64,000 nucleotides of DNA from Pseudomonas alliivorans (GTDB taxonomy: Bacteria > Pseudomonadota > Gammaproteobacteria > Pseudomonadales > Pseudomonadaceae): assembly GCF_017826695.1 (NCBI RefSeq), contig NZ_JAFFZW010000013.1:62001-126000 (forward strand). The letters run 5' to 3'. Each line of letters begins with the position of its first letter. The first letter of the stretch is position 1. The notes under the pieces are model-generated. The model had not been told where the DNA came from, did not search any database, and saw nothing but the letters and a program-made list of their open reading frames with translations. The position numbers and the translations under genes were made by a program. Of this stretch, positions 16,286 to 24,597 are shown piece after piece.

Positions 16286-17701
16286 GTGATAACAAAAATA
16301 TTGATCGCCAACCGTGGAGAGATTGCCGTCCGCATCGTGCGCGCCTGCGCCGAGATGGGCATTCGCTCGGTGGCCATCTTTTCCGACGCCGACCGGCATG
16401 CCCTGCATGTCAAACGCGCTGACGAAGCCTATAGCATTGGTGCCGAACCGCTGGCGGGTTACCTGAACCCCCGCAAGCTGGTCAATCTCGCCGTGGAAAC
16501 CGGTTGTGATGCGCTGCATCCCGGTTATGGTTTTCTCTCGGAAAATGCCGAACTGGCAGACATCTGCGCCGAACGTGGCATCAAGTTCATTGGTCCGTCT
16601 GCTGAAGTCATTCGCCGTATGGGTGACAAGACTGAAGCGCGCCGCAGCATGATCAAGGCCGGGGTGCCGGTCACACCGGGTACCGAAGGCAACGTCGCCG
16701 ACATTCAGGAAGCGCTGATCGAAGGAGATCGCATCGGCTATCCGGTGATGCTCAAAGCCACTTCCGGTGGTGGTGGACGCGGTATCCGTCGCTGCAACAG
16801 CCGCGAAGAACTGGAGCAGGCGTTTCCCCGAGTGATCTCGGAAGCGACCAAAGCCTTTGGTTCGGCCGAAGTGTTTCTGGAAAAGTGCATCGTCAACCCC
16901 AAGCACATCGAAGCGCAGATTCTGGGCGACAGTTTCGGCAACGTCGTGCATCTGTTCGAGCGCGACTGCTCGATCCAGCGCCGCAATCAGAAGCTCATCG
17001 AAATCGCCCCCAGTCCGCAACTGACTCCGGAACAGCGCGCCTACATCGGCGATCTGTCAGTGCGCGCGGCCAAGGCGGTGGGCTACGAGAACGCTGGCAC
17101 CGTGGAGTTCCTGCTCGCCGATGGTGAGGTGTACTTCATGGAAATGAATACCCGGGTTCAGGTGGAGCACACCATCACCGAAGAAATCACCGGGATCGAT
17201 ATCGTTCGTGAGCAGATTCGTATCGCGTCCGGCCAGCCGCTGTCGGTCAAACAGGAAGACATCATCCATCGTGGTTTCGCGTTGCAGTTTCGGATCAACG
17301 CCGAAGACCCGAAAAACAACTTTCTGCCCAGTTTCGGCAAGATCACCCGCTATTACGCACCCGGTGGCCCCGGTGTACGCACCGACACGGCGATCTACAC
17401 CGGCTACACCATCCCGCCGTTCTACGACTCGATGTGCCTGAAGCTGATCGTCTGGGCGCTGACCTGGGAAGAAGCGATGGACCGCGGCCTTCGTGCCCTG
17501 GACGACATGCGTCTGCAAGGGGTGAAGACCACCGCCGCGTACTACCAGGAAATTCTGCGCAACCCGGAATTCCGCAGTGGTGAGTTCAACACCAGCTTCG
17601 TCGAAAGCCACCCTGAACTGACCAACTACTCGATCAAGCGCAAACCCGAAGAGCTGGCTCTGGCCATCGCCGCCGCCATTGCCGCCCACGCAGGCCTGTA
17701 A
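16286..17701 (+). CDS. pycA: Pyruvate carboxylase subunit A (biotin carboxylase)
   Basis: A 471-residue biotin carboxylase starting at GTG 16286 (AGGAAA site upstream); this length equals that of the P. aeruginosa homologue as I recall. The N-terminal domain (ILIANRGEIAVRIVRACAEMG), the ATP-grasp glycine loop (KATSGGGGRGIRR, about residues 155-167), the catalytic MEMNTRVQVEHTITEE and the C-terminal domain are all present. It carboxylates biotin on PycB using ATP and bicarbonate, feeding oxaloacetate to the TCA cycle. It is cotranscribed with the next gene (11-base spacing). Confidence 0.95.
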   Translation: MITKILIANRGEIAVRIVRACAEMGIRSVAIFSDADRHALHVKRADEAYSIGAEPLAGYLNPRKLVNLAVETGCDALHPGYGFLSENAELADICAERGIKFIGPSAEVIRRMGDKTEARRSMIKAGVPVTPGTEGNVADIQEALIEGDRIGYPVMLKATSGGGGRGIRRCNSREELEQAFPRVISEATKAFGSAEVFLEKCIVNPKHIEAQILGDSFGNVVHLFERDCSIQRRNQKLIEIAPSPQLTPEQRAYIGDLSVRAAKAVGYENAGTVEFLLADGEVYFMEMNTRVQVEHTITEEITGIDIVREQIRIASGQPLSVKQEDIIHRGFALQFRINAEDPKNNFLPSFGKITRYYAPGGPGVRTDTAIYTGYTIPPFYDSMCLKLIVWALTWEEAMDRGLRALDDMRLQGVKTTAAYYQEILRNPEFRSGEFNTSFVESHPELTNYSIKRKPEELALAIAAAIAAHAGL

Positions 17702-17712
17702 GGAATACTGAA

Positions 17713-19521
17713 ATGTCCAAGAAGATCTTCGTTACCGACACCATCCTGCGTGATGCTCACCAATCGTTGCTGGCCACGCGCATGCGCACCGAAGACATGC
17801 TGCCGATCTGCGAAAAGCTCGACAAGGTCGGCTACTGGTCCCTTGAAGTCTGGGGCGGCGCGACCTTCGATGCCTGCGTGCGCTTTCTGAAGGAAGACCC
17901 GTGGGAACGCCTGCGTCAGTTGCGCGCGGCACTTCCCAACACCCGCCTGCAAATGTTGCTGCGCGGTCAGAACCTGCTGGGCTATCGCCATTACAGCGAT
18001 GATGTGGTCAGGGCGTTCGTCGCCAAGGCGGCCGTCAATGGCATCGACGTGTTCCGTATCTTCGATGCCATGAACGACGTGCGTAATCTGCGCGTGGCGA
18101 TCGAGGCGGTGAAGGCGGCGGGCAAGCATGCGCAAGGCACCATCGCTTACACGACCAGTCCGGTTCACACCATTGATGCGTTTGTGGCACAGGCCCGGCA
18201 AATGGAAGCCATGGGCTGCGATTCGGTCGCGATCAAGGACATGGCTGGCTTGCTGACGCCTTTCGCCACAGGCGAATTGGTTCGTGCATTGAAGGCCGAG
18301 CAGTCGCTGCCGGTGTTCATCCACTCTCACGACACGGCCGGTTTGGCCGCCATGTGTCAGCTCAAGGCGGTCGAAAGCGGCGCTGATCACATCGACACCG
18401 CCATCTCCAGCTTCGCGTGGGGCACCAGTCATCCGGGCACTGAATCCATGGTCGCCGCGCTCAAGGGCAGCGAGTTCGACACCGGGCTGGATCTGGAGCT
18501 CTTGCAGGACATCGGTCTGTACTTCTACGCCGTGCGCAAGAAGTACCACCAGTTCGAAAGCGAGTTCACCGCCGTCGACACCCGCGTGCAGGTCAACCAG
18601 GTACCGGGCGGAATGATTTCCAACCTGGCCAACCAGCTCAAGGAGCAGGGCGCGCTCAACCGCATGAACGAAGTGCTGGCCGAGATCCCGCGGGTGCGCA
18701 AGGACCTGGGCTATCCGCCGCTGGTCACGCCGACCTCGCAGATCGTTGGCACCCAGGCGTTTTTCAACGTGCTCGCTGGCGAGCGCTACAAGACCATCAC
18801 CAATGAAGTGAAGCTTTACCTGCAGGGTGGCTACGGCAAGGCACCGGGTCAGGTGGACGAGAAGCTGCGTCGTCAGGCTATCGGTAACGAAGAGTTGATC
18901 GATGTGCGTCCGGCCGACCTGCTCAAGCCGGAAATGACCAAGCTGCGGGCCGAAATCGGGGCGCTGGCCAAGTCCGAGGAAGACGTGCTGACCTTCGCCA
19001 TGTTCCCGGACATCGGTCGCAAGTTCCTGGAAGAGCGCGCTGCCGGAACGCTGACGCCTGAGGTGTTGCTGCCGATCCCCGAAGCGGGCAGCGTTGCCCG
19101 TGCAGGCGGCGAGGGCGTTCCGACGGAGTTCGTGATCGATGTGCATGGCGAGACTTATCGCGTGGACATCACTGGCGTGGGCGTCAAGGCCGAGGGCAAG
19201 CGCCATTTCTATCTGTCGATTGACGGCATGCCGGAAGAGGTGGTGTTCGAACCGCTCAACGAGTTTGTCAGCGGTGGCGCCAGCAAGCGCAAACAGGCGC
19301 ATGCGCCGGGCGATGTCAGCACCACCATGCCGGGCAACATCGTCGATGTGCTGGTCAAGGAGGGCGACATCGTCAAGGTCGGCCAGGCCGTACTGATTAC
19401 CGAAGCGATGAAGATGGAAACCGAAGTTCAGGCCTCCATTGCCGGCAAGGTCGTGGCCATCCATGTCGCCAAGGGCGACCGCGTGAATCCGGGCGAAGTC
19501 CTGATCGAGATAGAAGGCTGA
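17713..19521 (+). CDS. pycB: Pyruvate carboxylase subunit B (carboxyltransferase, OadA-like)
   Basis: A 602-residue protein. The N-terminal carboxyltransferase TIM barrel begins with TDTILRDAHQSLLATRMRT and contains GADHIDTAIS-type metal and pyruvate-site tracts. The middle conserved carboxylase domain follows. The C-terminal biotinyl domain carries EAMKMETE with the biotin lysine at about K567. The sequence also resembles oxaloacetate decarboxylase alpha subunit, with which it is often confused; the absence of membrane OadB/G genes and the adjacency to a biotin carboxylase gene favour pyruvate carboxylase. A strong terminator follows. Confidence 0.95.
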   Translation: MSKKIFVTDTILRDAHQSLLATRMRTEDMLPICEKLDKVGYWSLEVWGGATFDACVRFLKEDPWERLRQLRAALPNTRLQMLLRGQNLLGYRHYSDDVVRAFVAKAAVNGIDVFRIFDAMNDVRNLRVAIEAVKAAGKHAQGTIAYTTSPVHTIDAFVAQARQMEAMGCDSVAIKDMAGLLTPFATGELVRALKAEQSLPVFIHSHDTAGLAAMCQLKAVESGADHIDTAISSFAWGTSHPGTESMVAALKGSEFDTGLDLELLQDIGLYFYAVRKKYHQFESEFTAVDTRVQVNQVPGGMISNLANQLKEQGALNRMNEVLAEIPRVRKDLGYPPLVTPTSQIVGTQAFFNVLAGERYKTITNEVKLYLQGGYGKAPGQVDEKLRRQAIGNEELIDVRPADLLKPEMTKLRAEIGALAKSEEDVLTFAMFPDIGRKFLEERAAGTLTPEVLLPIPEAGSVARAGGEGVPTEFVIDVHGETYRVDITGVGVKAEGKRHFYLSIDGMPEEVVFEPLNEFVSGGASKRKQAHAPGDVSTTMPGNIVDVLVKEGDIVKVGQAVLITEAMKMETEVQASIAGKVVAIHVAKGDRVNPGEVLIEIEG

Positions 19522-19558
19522 TCGGGCGCAGAGCCGAAGCTGAACCGTTTACCTCTGG

Positions 19559-19585
19559 GGGAGCCTTCATGGCTCCCTTTTTTTT
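19559..19585 (+). terminator. Intrinsic terminator of pycAB
   Basis: GGGAGCC - TTCAT - GGCTCCC gives a 7-bp stem followed by eight T residues, 37 bases after the pycB stop. Textbook rho-independent terminator. Confidence 0.92.
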
Positions 19586-19592
19586 ATTTATA

Positions 19593-19650
19593 CCGCCCGG
19601 AATGAGGCGCGGAGCGTCCGGGCGGCGTTCCCACACAGGGCGTGGGAACG
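19593..19650. repeat. Two-hairpin Pseudomonas repeat
   Basis: CCGCCCGG / CCGGGCGG flank GAGGCGCGGAGCGT, and immediately after comes GTTCCCAC - N6 - GTGGGAAC. This double hairpin, ending in GTGGGAACGATC, is a dispersed intergenic repeat type I associate with P. syringae-group genomes, different from the REP pairs. It occurs once in the window. Confidence 0.7.
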
Positions 19651-19673
19651 ATCAAAACTGCAGGTCACTGGAC

Positions 19674-19761
19674 TGTGGCAGGCGGCTTGCCGGCGATGAA
19701 GTCAAAGTGGTGTGTCAGGAAAGTCGCGTCATCGTTCATCGCGGGCAAGCCCTGTACCACA
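19674..19761. repeat. REP inverted pair, degraded copy B
   Basis: The left arm GGCGGCTTGCCGGCGAT is intact. The right arm ATCGCGGGCAAGCCCTGTAC is diverged from the ATCGCCGGCAAGCCGC of copies A and C. It abuts the 3' end of the GNAT gene. Confidence 0.75.
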
Positions 19762-19763
19762 GT

Positions 19764-20459
19764 TCACCGACCCACACGCTGAGCCTGCTGCCGAAACGCC
19801 TCCAGCCCTCTGATCTGCTGTCCGTCCTTGAAGTTATCCACAGCCAGCCAGCCTTCGAATGCAGACTGCAGCTTGGGCCACTCACTGTCGAGGATCGAAT
19901 ACCACGCAGTGTCACGGCTCGCGCCCTTGACCACCATGTGTTGGCGGAAAGTACCCTCATAACTGAACCCGAATCGGTCAGCGGCGCGTTTGGAGCGGGC
20001 ATTGTTGGCGTTGCATTTCCATTCCAGGCGGCGGTTGCCCAGTCGAAAGGCTTCCCTGGCCAGCAAGTAGATCGCTTCGGTGCCTTTGGGTGTGCGTTGC
20101 ATGGCAGCGCTGAACGTCACGTGGCCAATCTCGATCCGCCCGTGTGCCGCAAAGATCGATAGAAAACTGATTACGCCCTCGGCCTTGCCGGTTTGCTGAT
20201 TGATCACGGTGTAAAACCACGGATCTGTCGCCACCTGATGTCCGGCCAGCCAGGCATCGAACGCACTGCGCTCGTTGAACGGCCCATAGGGTAGATAGTC
20301 CCACAGCTTCGGGTCGGCATCCGGTCCTTGAAGTACTGACCACAGGTCATCGGCGTGCCGGGCCGTCTCCAGTTTTTCCAGGCGGACGAAGCGTCCGCTC
20401 AGGGGCTGCGGGCCAGGCAATGTCGCGGGTTGCCAATCCAGTGGAATCTCAGACATCAA
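19764..20459 (-). CDS. GNAT-family N-acetyltransferase (RimJ/RimL type)
   Basis: A 231-residue acetyltransferase of the Acetyltransf_3 (RimJ/RimL-like) group. SGRFVRLEKLE is at the N-terminus, the mid-domain has FYTVINQQTGKAEGVISFL and IEIGHVTFSAAMQRTPKGTEAIYLLAREAF, and the C-terminal RLEWKCNANNARSKRAADRFGFSYEGTFRQH completes the fold. It probably modifies a small molecule or protein N-terminus. It is the last gene of an operon with a second GNAT and a PaiB-like protein. Its 3' region contains one strict DnaA box (19834). Confidence 0.9.
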   Translation of the reverse strand: MMSEIPLDWQPATLPGPQPLSGRFVRLEKLETARHADDLWSVLQGPDADPKLWDYLPYGPFNERSAFDAWLAGHQVATDPWFYTVINQQTGKAEGVISFLSIFAAHGRIEIGHVTFSAAMQRTPKGTEAIYLLAREAFRLGNRRLEWKCNANNARSKRAADRFGFSYEGTFRQHMVVKGASRDTAWYSILDSEWPKLQSAFEGWLAVDNFKDGQQIRGLEAFRQQAQRVGR

Positions 20460-20469
20460 TCATTTCCCT

Positions 20470-20916
20470 TCAGAGAGCCTTGCGAAATTGAATGTAGCCG
20501 CCGCGATCAGCGATGCGTTCATACAACTGAATGGCCGTGGCGTTGGTTTCGTGAGTCAGCCAATGCACCTTGTCACAGTCGTCGGCCTTGGCGGTCATGT
20601 AGACATGCTCGATCAATTGCCTGCCGATCCCGGTGCCGCGCTGTTCCGGCGCAACGATCAGATCCTGCAAATAACAGGCATTCCTGATGCTCCAGTTGGA
20701 GCGATGGTAGATAAAATTCACCATGCCCACCGCTTTGCCGTCCAGCCATGCCAGGGCGGAGTGTGTCGGCTCGTTTGGATCGAGCAGGCGTTGCCAGGTC
20801 ACGTCGCTGACGCCTTCGGCCAGTTCGGTCTTGTAGAAGCGCAGATAGGCCTGCCAGAGCGGCAGCCATGCATGGTGGTCGTCAACACTGACGGCGCGTA
20901 TCTGGACGTCACTCAT
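20470..20916 (-). CDS. GNAT-family N-acetyltransferase
   Basis: A 148-residue acetyltransferase. The acetyl-CoA-binding loop is APEQRGTGIGRQLIEHV, near residues 88-104, and the closing strand/helix is THETNATAIQLYERIADRGGYIQF. Its start overlaps the stop of the PaiB-like gene by four bases (ATGA) and its stop is ten bases before the next GNAT gene, so the three form an operon. The substrate is unknown; a PaiA-like polyamine acetyltransferase role would be consistent with the PaiB neighbour but is speculative. Confidence 0.9.
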   Translation of the reverse strand: MSDVQIRAVSVDDHHAWLPLWQAYLRFYKTELAEGVSDVTWQRLLDPNEPTHSALAWLDGKAVGMVNFIYHRSNWSIRNACYLQDLIVAPEQRGTGIGRQLIEHVYMTAKADDCDKVHWLTHETNATAIQLYERIADRGGYIQFRKAL

Positions 20917-21554
20917 GAAACAATCTCCAGGGAACTCATAAGGCGAGCGATGTGTTGTTCGTTGATATTCGGGCTCGCGGCGAGGCCGTCACGGACTCCG
21001 GCCATGTCTGTGGCACTGCGGTTCTGGCTGAGTTTGCGTTTGCCTTCCAGACGCTGGACGGGCAGGGCGAAGCCGACGATGGCTCCGAGCATCTTGGCGA
21101 TGTACTCGGCGGGTGCGTCGTCGATGGACCAGGGTTGTGCGCGACCAGGCTCGTGCCTTGCCGTCAGCTCATCCAGAAGCTGGCGCAGTCGTGACGGGTC
21201 GGTAAAGGTTTCGGCCTTGCCGTAGGCGTGCACCGCAAGGTAGTTCCAGGTGGGCACGACCTGACCATGCTCGGCTTTGCTCGGGTAATAAGAAGGACTG
21301 ACGTACGCGTCCTCGCCGGGGAAAATCACCAGTGCCTCGGCGCAAGTCTCCAACTGCCGCCACTGCGGGTTCGCTCTGGCCAGATGGCCGTAAAGCGTCC
21401 CATTGGGACCCTGATCTTCGCGCAGCAACAGGGGCAGGTGCGAAGCCTGCAGGCCGTCTTCGTTCCAGGTAACCAGAATCGCCAGACGAGTCTGATTCAT
21501 CTGTTCATGGAGTCTGGACGTTTCGTGGTCTCTGAATGCTGCTGGTGTGTACAT
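20913..21554 (-). CDS. PaiB-like FMN-binding protein
   Basis: A 213-residue protein of the FMN-binding split-barrel PaiB group (often called FMN-binding negative transcriptional regulator). The N-terminus MYTPAAFRDHETSRLHEQM and the central YVSPSYYPSKAEHGQVVPTWNY are diagnostic. The start at 21554 has a GAGGAG ribosome site; upstream in-frame codons are not conserved. It heads an operon with two GNAT genes and is divergent from a MocR regulator gene 90 bases away, which probably controls it. Confidence 0.92.
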   Translation of the reverse strand: MYTPAAFRDHETSRLHEQMNQTRLAILVTWNEDGLQASHLPLLLREDQGPNGTLYGHLARANPQWRQLETCAEALVIFPGEDAYVSPSYYPSKAEHGQVVPTWNYLAVHAYGKAETFTDPSRLRQLLDELTARHEPGRAQPWSIDDAPAEYIAKMLGAIVGFALPVQRLEGKRKLSQNRSATDMAGVRDGLAASPNINEQHIARLMSSLEIVS

Positions 21555-21644
21555 GGCGGTACTCCTCGGCCGATGAACAGAGCGTAGGCAAGACATTGGT
21601 CTGTTGTAAGATCCATTTTTCGTAGATTTCATAGGGCCAATTCG

Positions 21645-23207
21645 ATGACGTCCGATGCTCCCGCATTTCCCTCCACGTTGACCGGCATCAGGCTGGACAG
21701 GCGTCAGGGCCTGAGCAAGCAGCTGTATCGCGCGTTGCGTCAGCAGATACTGGACGCCCGATTGACCAGCGGAATGCGCCTGCCTGCCAGTCGCGAACTG
21801 GCCGACCTGTTGGCCATTTCCCGCAACAGCGTGATGCGCGCCTACGACCAGTTGTATGCCGAAGGTTTCACGGAAACCCGCGTCGGGGACGGAACCTATG
21901 TCACGGACTTGCCAGGCCGTGCCGGGGCGCTCGATCAGGCAGGGAAAAGAAAACTATCCACCGACTTGTCCACAGGTTTGTCTACACCTTTGTCCACAGG
22001 TTTATCCACAGATTTACAGCAAAGTTCGAAAGAGATCGACGACGAAGTTATCCACAGATCTGCGCTTGATCTGATCAATATCCATCAACTTCCGGCCCCT
22101 TCGGAGCAGGCGCCCAAGGCTTTTCGTGTGGGCGTACCGGCCTTTGATCTGTTTCCTTTTGCCTTGTGGGGCAAGCTTTATGGGGCTTTCTGGCGCCGTC
22201 CGGACCCTGCCTTGCTGGGTTACGGCGCTGCCGCCGGAGAGCCGAGGTTACGCGAGCTGATCGCGGCGTATCTGCGTTCATCGCGCGGGCTGCACTGCAC
22301 CGCTGAGCAAATTGTGATCACCAGTGGCGCCCAGCACGCCATCAGCCTTTGTGCACAGCTGCTGGTGGAGCCGGGTGAAAGCGTTGCGATCGAAAATCCG
22401 GGCTATCGCGCGGCGGGTCATGCGTTCGCCGTGGCCGGTGCCCGGCTGAAAGGTGTGGCAGTCGATGAGGAAGGGCTGCGCTGCGCCGATCTTGAACAGG
22501 CCGGCTGCAAGCTGGCCTACGTCACCCCCTCTCACCAGTACCCGACCGGTGTGGTCATGAGCCTGGCCAGACGTCTTGAAATGCTGGCCTGGGCCGAGAA
22601 GAACCAGAGCTGGATTGTCGAGGATGATTACGATGGCGAGTACCGCTACAGCGGCGCGCCATTGGCACCCCTCGCTGCGCTGGATCGCAGCGGACGAGTG
22701 CTGTACATCGGCACCTTTGGCAAAATTGCCTTCCCGGCCCTGCGCCTGGGTTATCTGGTACTGCCACAGGAACTCGTTCGACCGTTCAGCCAGCGCAAGG
22801 CTGTGGACATGCGCCACACCGAAGTCAGCACCCAAGCCGTCATGGCGCAGTTCATCGCCCGAGGGCACTTTCAGCGGCACATCCGCCGCATGCGCCGTGC
22901 CGCGCTGAGTCGGCGGAATGCCTTGCTTGCCGAGTGGCCCACCGAGATTGCGGGATGTGCGCCAATGCCCAGCGTGGCGGCGGGGCTACACGTGATGGTC
23001 AAGGTCGACAGCCTCGAGCGCGAGCAGGAGCTGGTCGAAAAGGCCTTAAGCGTTGGCGTGGAGGTTAACGCCTTGAGCGGCTACTGGTTGCCGGATTCGA
23101 CCGAGCCCATGGACGAGCGGGCCGGGCTGGTGCTGGGTTTTGCCGCTGTGCCGGAGGCGCAGATCAGTGATGCGCTGAACAGGCTGCGCATGGCCTGGTC
23201 CGAGTAA
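21645..23207 (+). CDS. MocR-family (GntR-aminotransferase) regulator
   Basis: A 520-residue regulator. The GntR winged helix spans residues about 18-83 (LSKQLYRALRQQIL ... LPASRELADLLAISRNSVMRAYDQL). An unusual linker (about 103-150) comes next, then a fold-type I aminotransferase domain with VTPSHQYPTGVVMS, VEDDYDGEYRY and a PLP-lysine region at YIGTFGKIAFPALRLGYLV. MocR proteins sense PLP and related compounds. The linker contains five copies of a four-residue LSTx repeat encoded by a 12-bp DNA repeat that resembles DnaA boxes (see repeat and findings). It is divergent from the PaiB operon. Confidence 0.92.
   Translation: MTSDAPAFPSTLTGIRLDRRQGLSKQLYRALRQQILDARLTSGMRLPASRELADLLAISRNSVMRAYDQLYAEGFTETRVGDGTYVTDLPGRAGALDQAGKRKLSTDLSTGLSTPLSTGLSTDLQQSSKEIDDEVIHRSALDLINIHQLPAPSEQAPKAFRVGVPAFDLFPFALWGKLYGAFWRRPDPALLGYGAAAGEPRLRELIAAYLRSSRGLHCTAEQIVITSGAQHAISLCAQLLVEPGESVAIENPGYRAAGHAFAVAGARLKGVAVDEEGLRCADLEQAGCKLAYVTPSHQYPTGVVMSLARRLEMLAWAEKNQSWIVEDDYDGEYRYSGAPLAPLAALDRSGRVLYIGTFGKIAFPALRLGYLVLPQELVRPFSQRKAVDMRHTEVSTQAVMAQFIARGHFQRHIRRMRRAALSRRNALLAEWPTEIAGCAPMPSVAAGLHVMVKVDSLEREQELVEKALSVGVEVNALSGYWLPDSTEPMDERAGLVLGFAAVPEAQISDALNRLRMAWSE
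21954..22056 (+). repeat. 12-bp tandem DnaA-box-like array inside MocR gene
   Basis: Five 9-base units start at 21954, 21966, 21978, 21990 and 22002, exactly 12 bases apart: CTATCCACC, TTGTCCACA, TTGTCTACA, TTGTCCACA, TTATCCACA. A sixth unit, TTATCCACA, is at 22048. Two match the strict DnaA box, the others differ by one to three bases. In protein they encode LST followed by D, G, P, G and D in the interdomain linker. Confidence 0.9.
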
Positions 23208-23260
23208 GCCTGCGGCCCACGTATAATCGTTTCTTTCTGCTACTTGTCGTCGAGAGACCT

Positions 23261-24472
23261 ATGAATACTTCCCTTTCCGCAACACCCGGCCGTGCGTACG
23301 GCGCGCCGCTGGCGGCGTTGTTTCTGTTATTGATGGGCGCGCAGTTTCTGCTGCTCAGCGTCGGCGCTCATCAGGTCCTGCTGTGGATCGTCGGTGCAGC
23401 GCTGGGCATTACCCTGTATCACGCCGCCTTTGGCTTCACGTCGGCCTGGCGGGTGTTCATTCGTGAACGACGCGGTGCCGGCCTGCGTGCGCAAATGGTG
23501 ATGCTGGCGGTTGCTGTGGTGTTGTTTTTCCCCGCGCTCGGCGCTGGCACGCTGTTCGGACAGCCGGTCACGGGACTGGTCGCGCCGGTGGGTGTATCGG
23601 TTGTGGTCGGTGCGTTCATTTTCGGCATCGGCATGCAACTGGGCGGCGGCTGTGCGTCCGGGACCCTGTTCACAGCGGGCGGCGGTAATGCGCGAATGCT
23701 GGTGACCCTGCTGTTCTTCATCCTCGGTTCGCTGATCGCTACTCATCACGTCGACTGGTGGTTTGCCTTGCCATCGTTTCCGGCCACGTCTGTGGTCAAG
23801 CGCTTTGGCGTGATCCCGGCGCTGATCGGCAATCTGGCACTGTTCGCCCTGATTGCCTTTGTCACCGTGCGCCTTGAAAAACGACGTCATGGAGCGCTCG
23901 AAGCGCCTGTCGCCAGCGAGCACACAGGCTTTCGTCGCCTGCTGCGCGGCCCGTGGGCGTTGGTCTGGGGCGCCGTGGCGCTGGCCGTCCTCAATTACGC
24001 CACACTGGCGCTGGCTGGCCGGCCGTGGGGCATCACCTCCGCGTTCGCGCTGTGGGGCGCGAAGGTGGCGAGCGGTCTGGGTGTGGATGTCGGCAGTTGG
24101 GTGTTCTGGCAAAGCGCGGCGAATGCCAAGGCGCTGGCGGCACCGGTCTGGGAAGACGTCACCAGCGTAATGGACATCGGCATCATGCTGGGTGCGTTGC
24201 TCGCCGCAGGCCTGGCAGGACGTTTCGCGCCGAACCTCGATATTCCGACCCGTTCCATCGTGGCGGCGGTGATCGGTGGTCTGCTGCTCGGCTACGGCTC
24301 GCGTCTGGCCTACGGCTGCAACATTGGCGCCTATTTCAGCGGCATCGCATCCGGTAGCCTGCACGGCTGGCTGTGGCTGGTTGCGGCTTACGCCGGTAAC
24401 GTTGTCGGTGTCCGATTGCGCCCGATCTTCTTCGCCGGTGAGCGTCAGCAGGTGGCGTTGAGCGGCTGCTGA
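23261..24472 (+). CDS. YeeE/YedE-family sulfur transporter-like membrane protein
   Basis: A 403-residue protein with about ten hydrophobic segments. Two pseudo-repeat halves each contain a conserved cysteine motif: GMQLGGGCASGTLFTAGGGN near residues 125-144 and RLAYGCNIGAYFSGIASGSLHGW near 348-370. These are the signature motifs of the YeeE/YedE (TsuA) family; some members import thiosulfate. Inner-membrane location is expected. The substrate is not certain. Confidence 0.9.
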   Translation: MNTSLSATPGRAYGAPLAALFLLLMGAQFLLLSVGAHQVLLWIVGAALGITLYHAAFGFTSAWRVFIRERRGAGLRAQMVMLAVAVVLFFPALGAGTLFGQPVTGLVAPVGVSVVVGAFIFGIGMQLGGGCASGTLFTAGGGNARMLVTLLFFILGSLIATHHVDWWFALPSFPATSVVKRFGVIPALIGNLALFALIAFVTVRLEKRRHGALEAPVASEHTGFRRLLRGPWALVWGAVALAVLNYATLALAGRPWGITSAFALWGAKVASGLGVDVGSWVFWQSAANAKALAAPVWEDVTSVMDIGIMLGALLAAGLAGRFAPNLDIPTRSIVAAVIGGLLLGYGSRLAYGCNIGAYFSGIASGSLHGWLWLVAAYAGNVVGVRLRPIFFAGERQQVALSGC

Positions 24473-24597
24473 AAAAGAGTGAACCCCTGAGATAAAGCGG
24501 GCCGTTTGCGAACCATCCTCAGGAATGGCATTCAAAGGCCATGCAGTAGCGAGGATGTCCGAATGCGGTCTCGCTTATTTATCGATGGGGTAGGCCT

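Noticed and set aside
17626..19464. Minus-strand open frame of 612 codons
   Set aside because: Antisense shadow of pycB.
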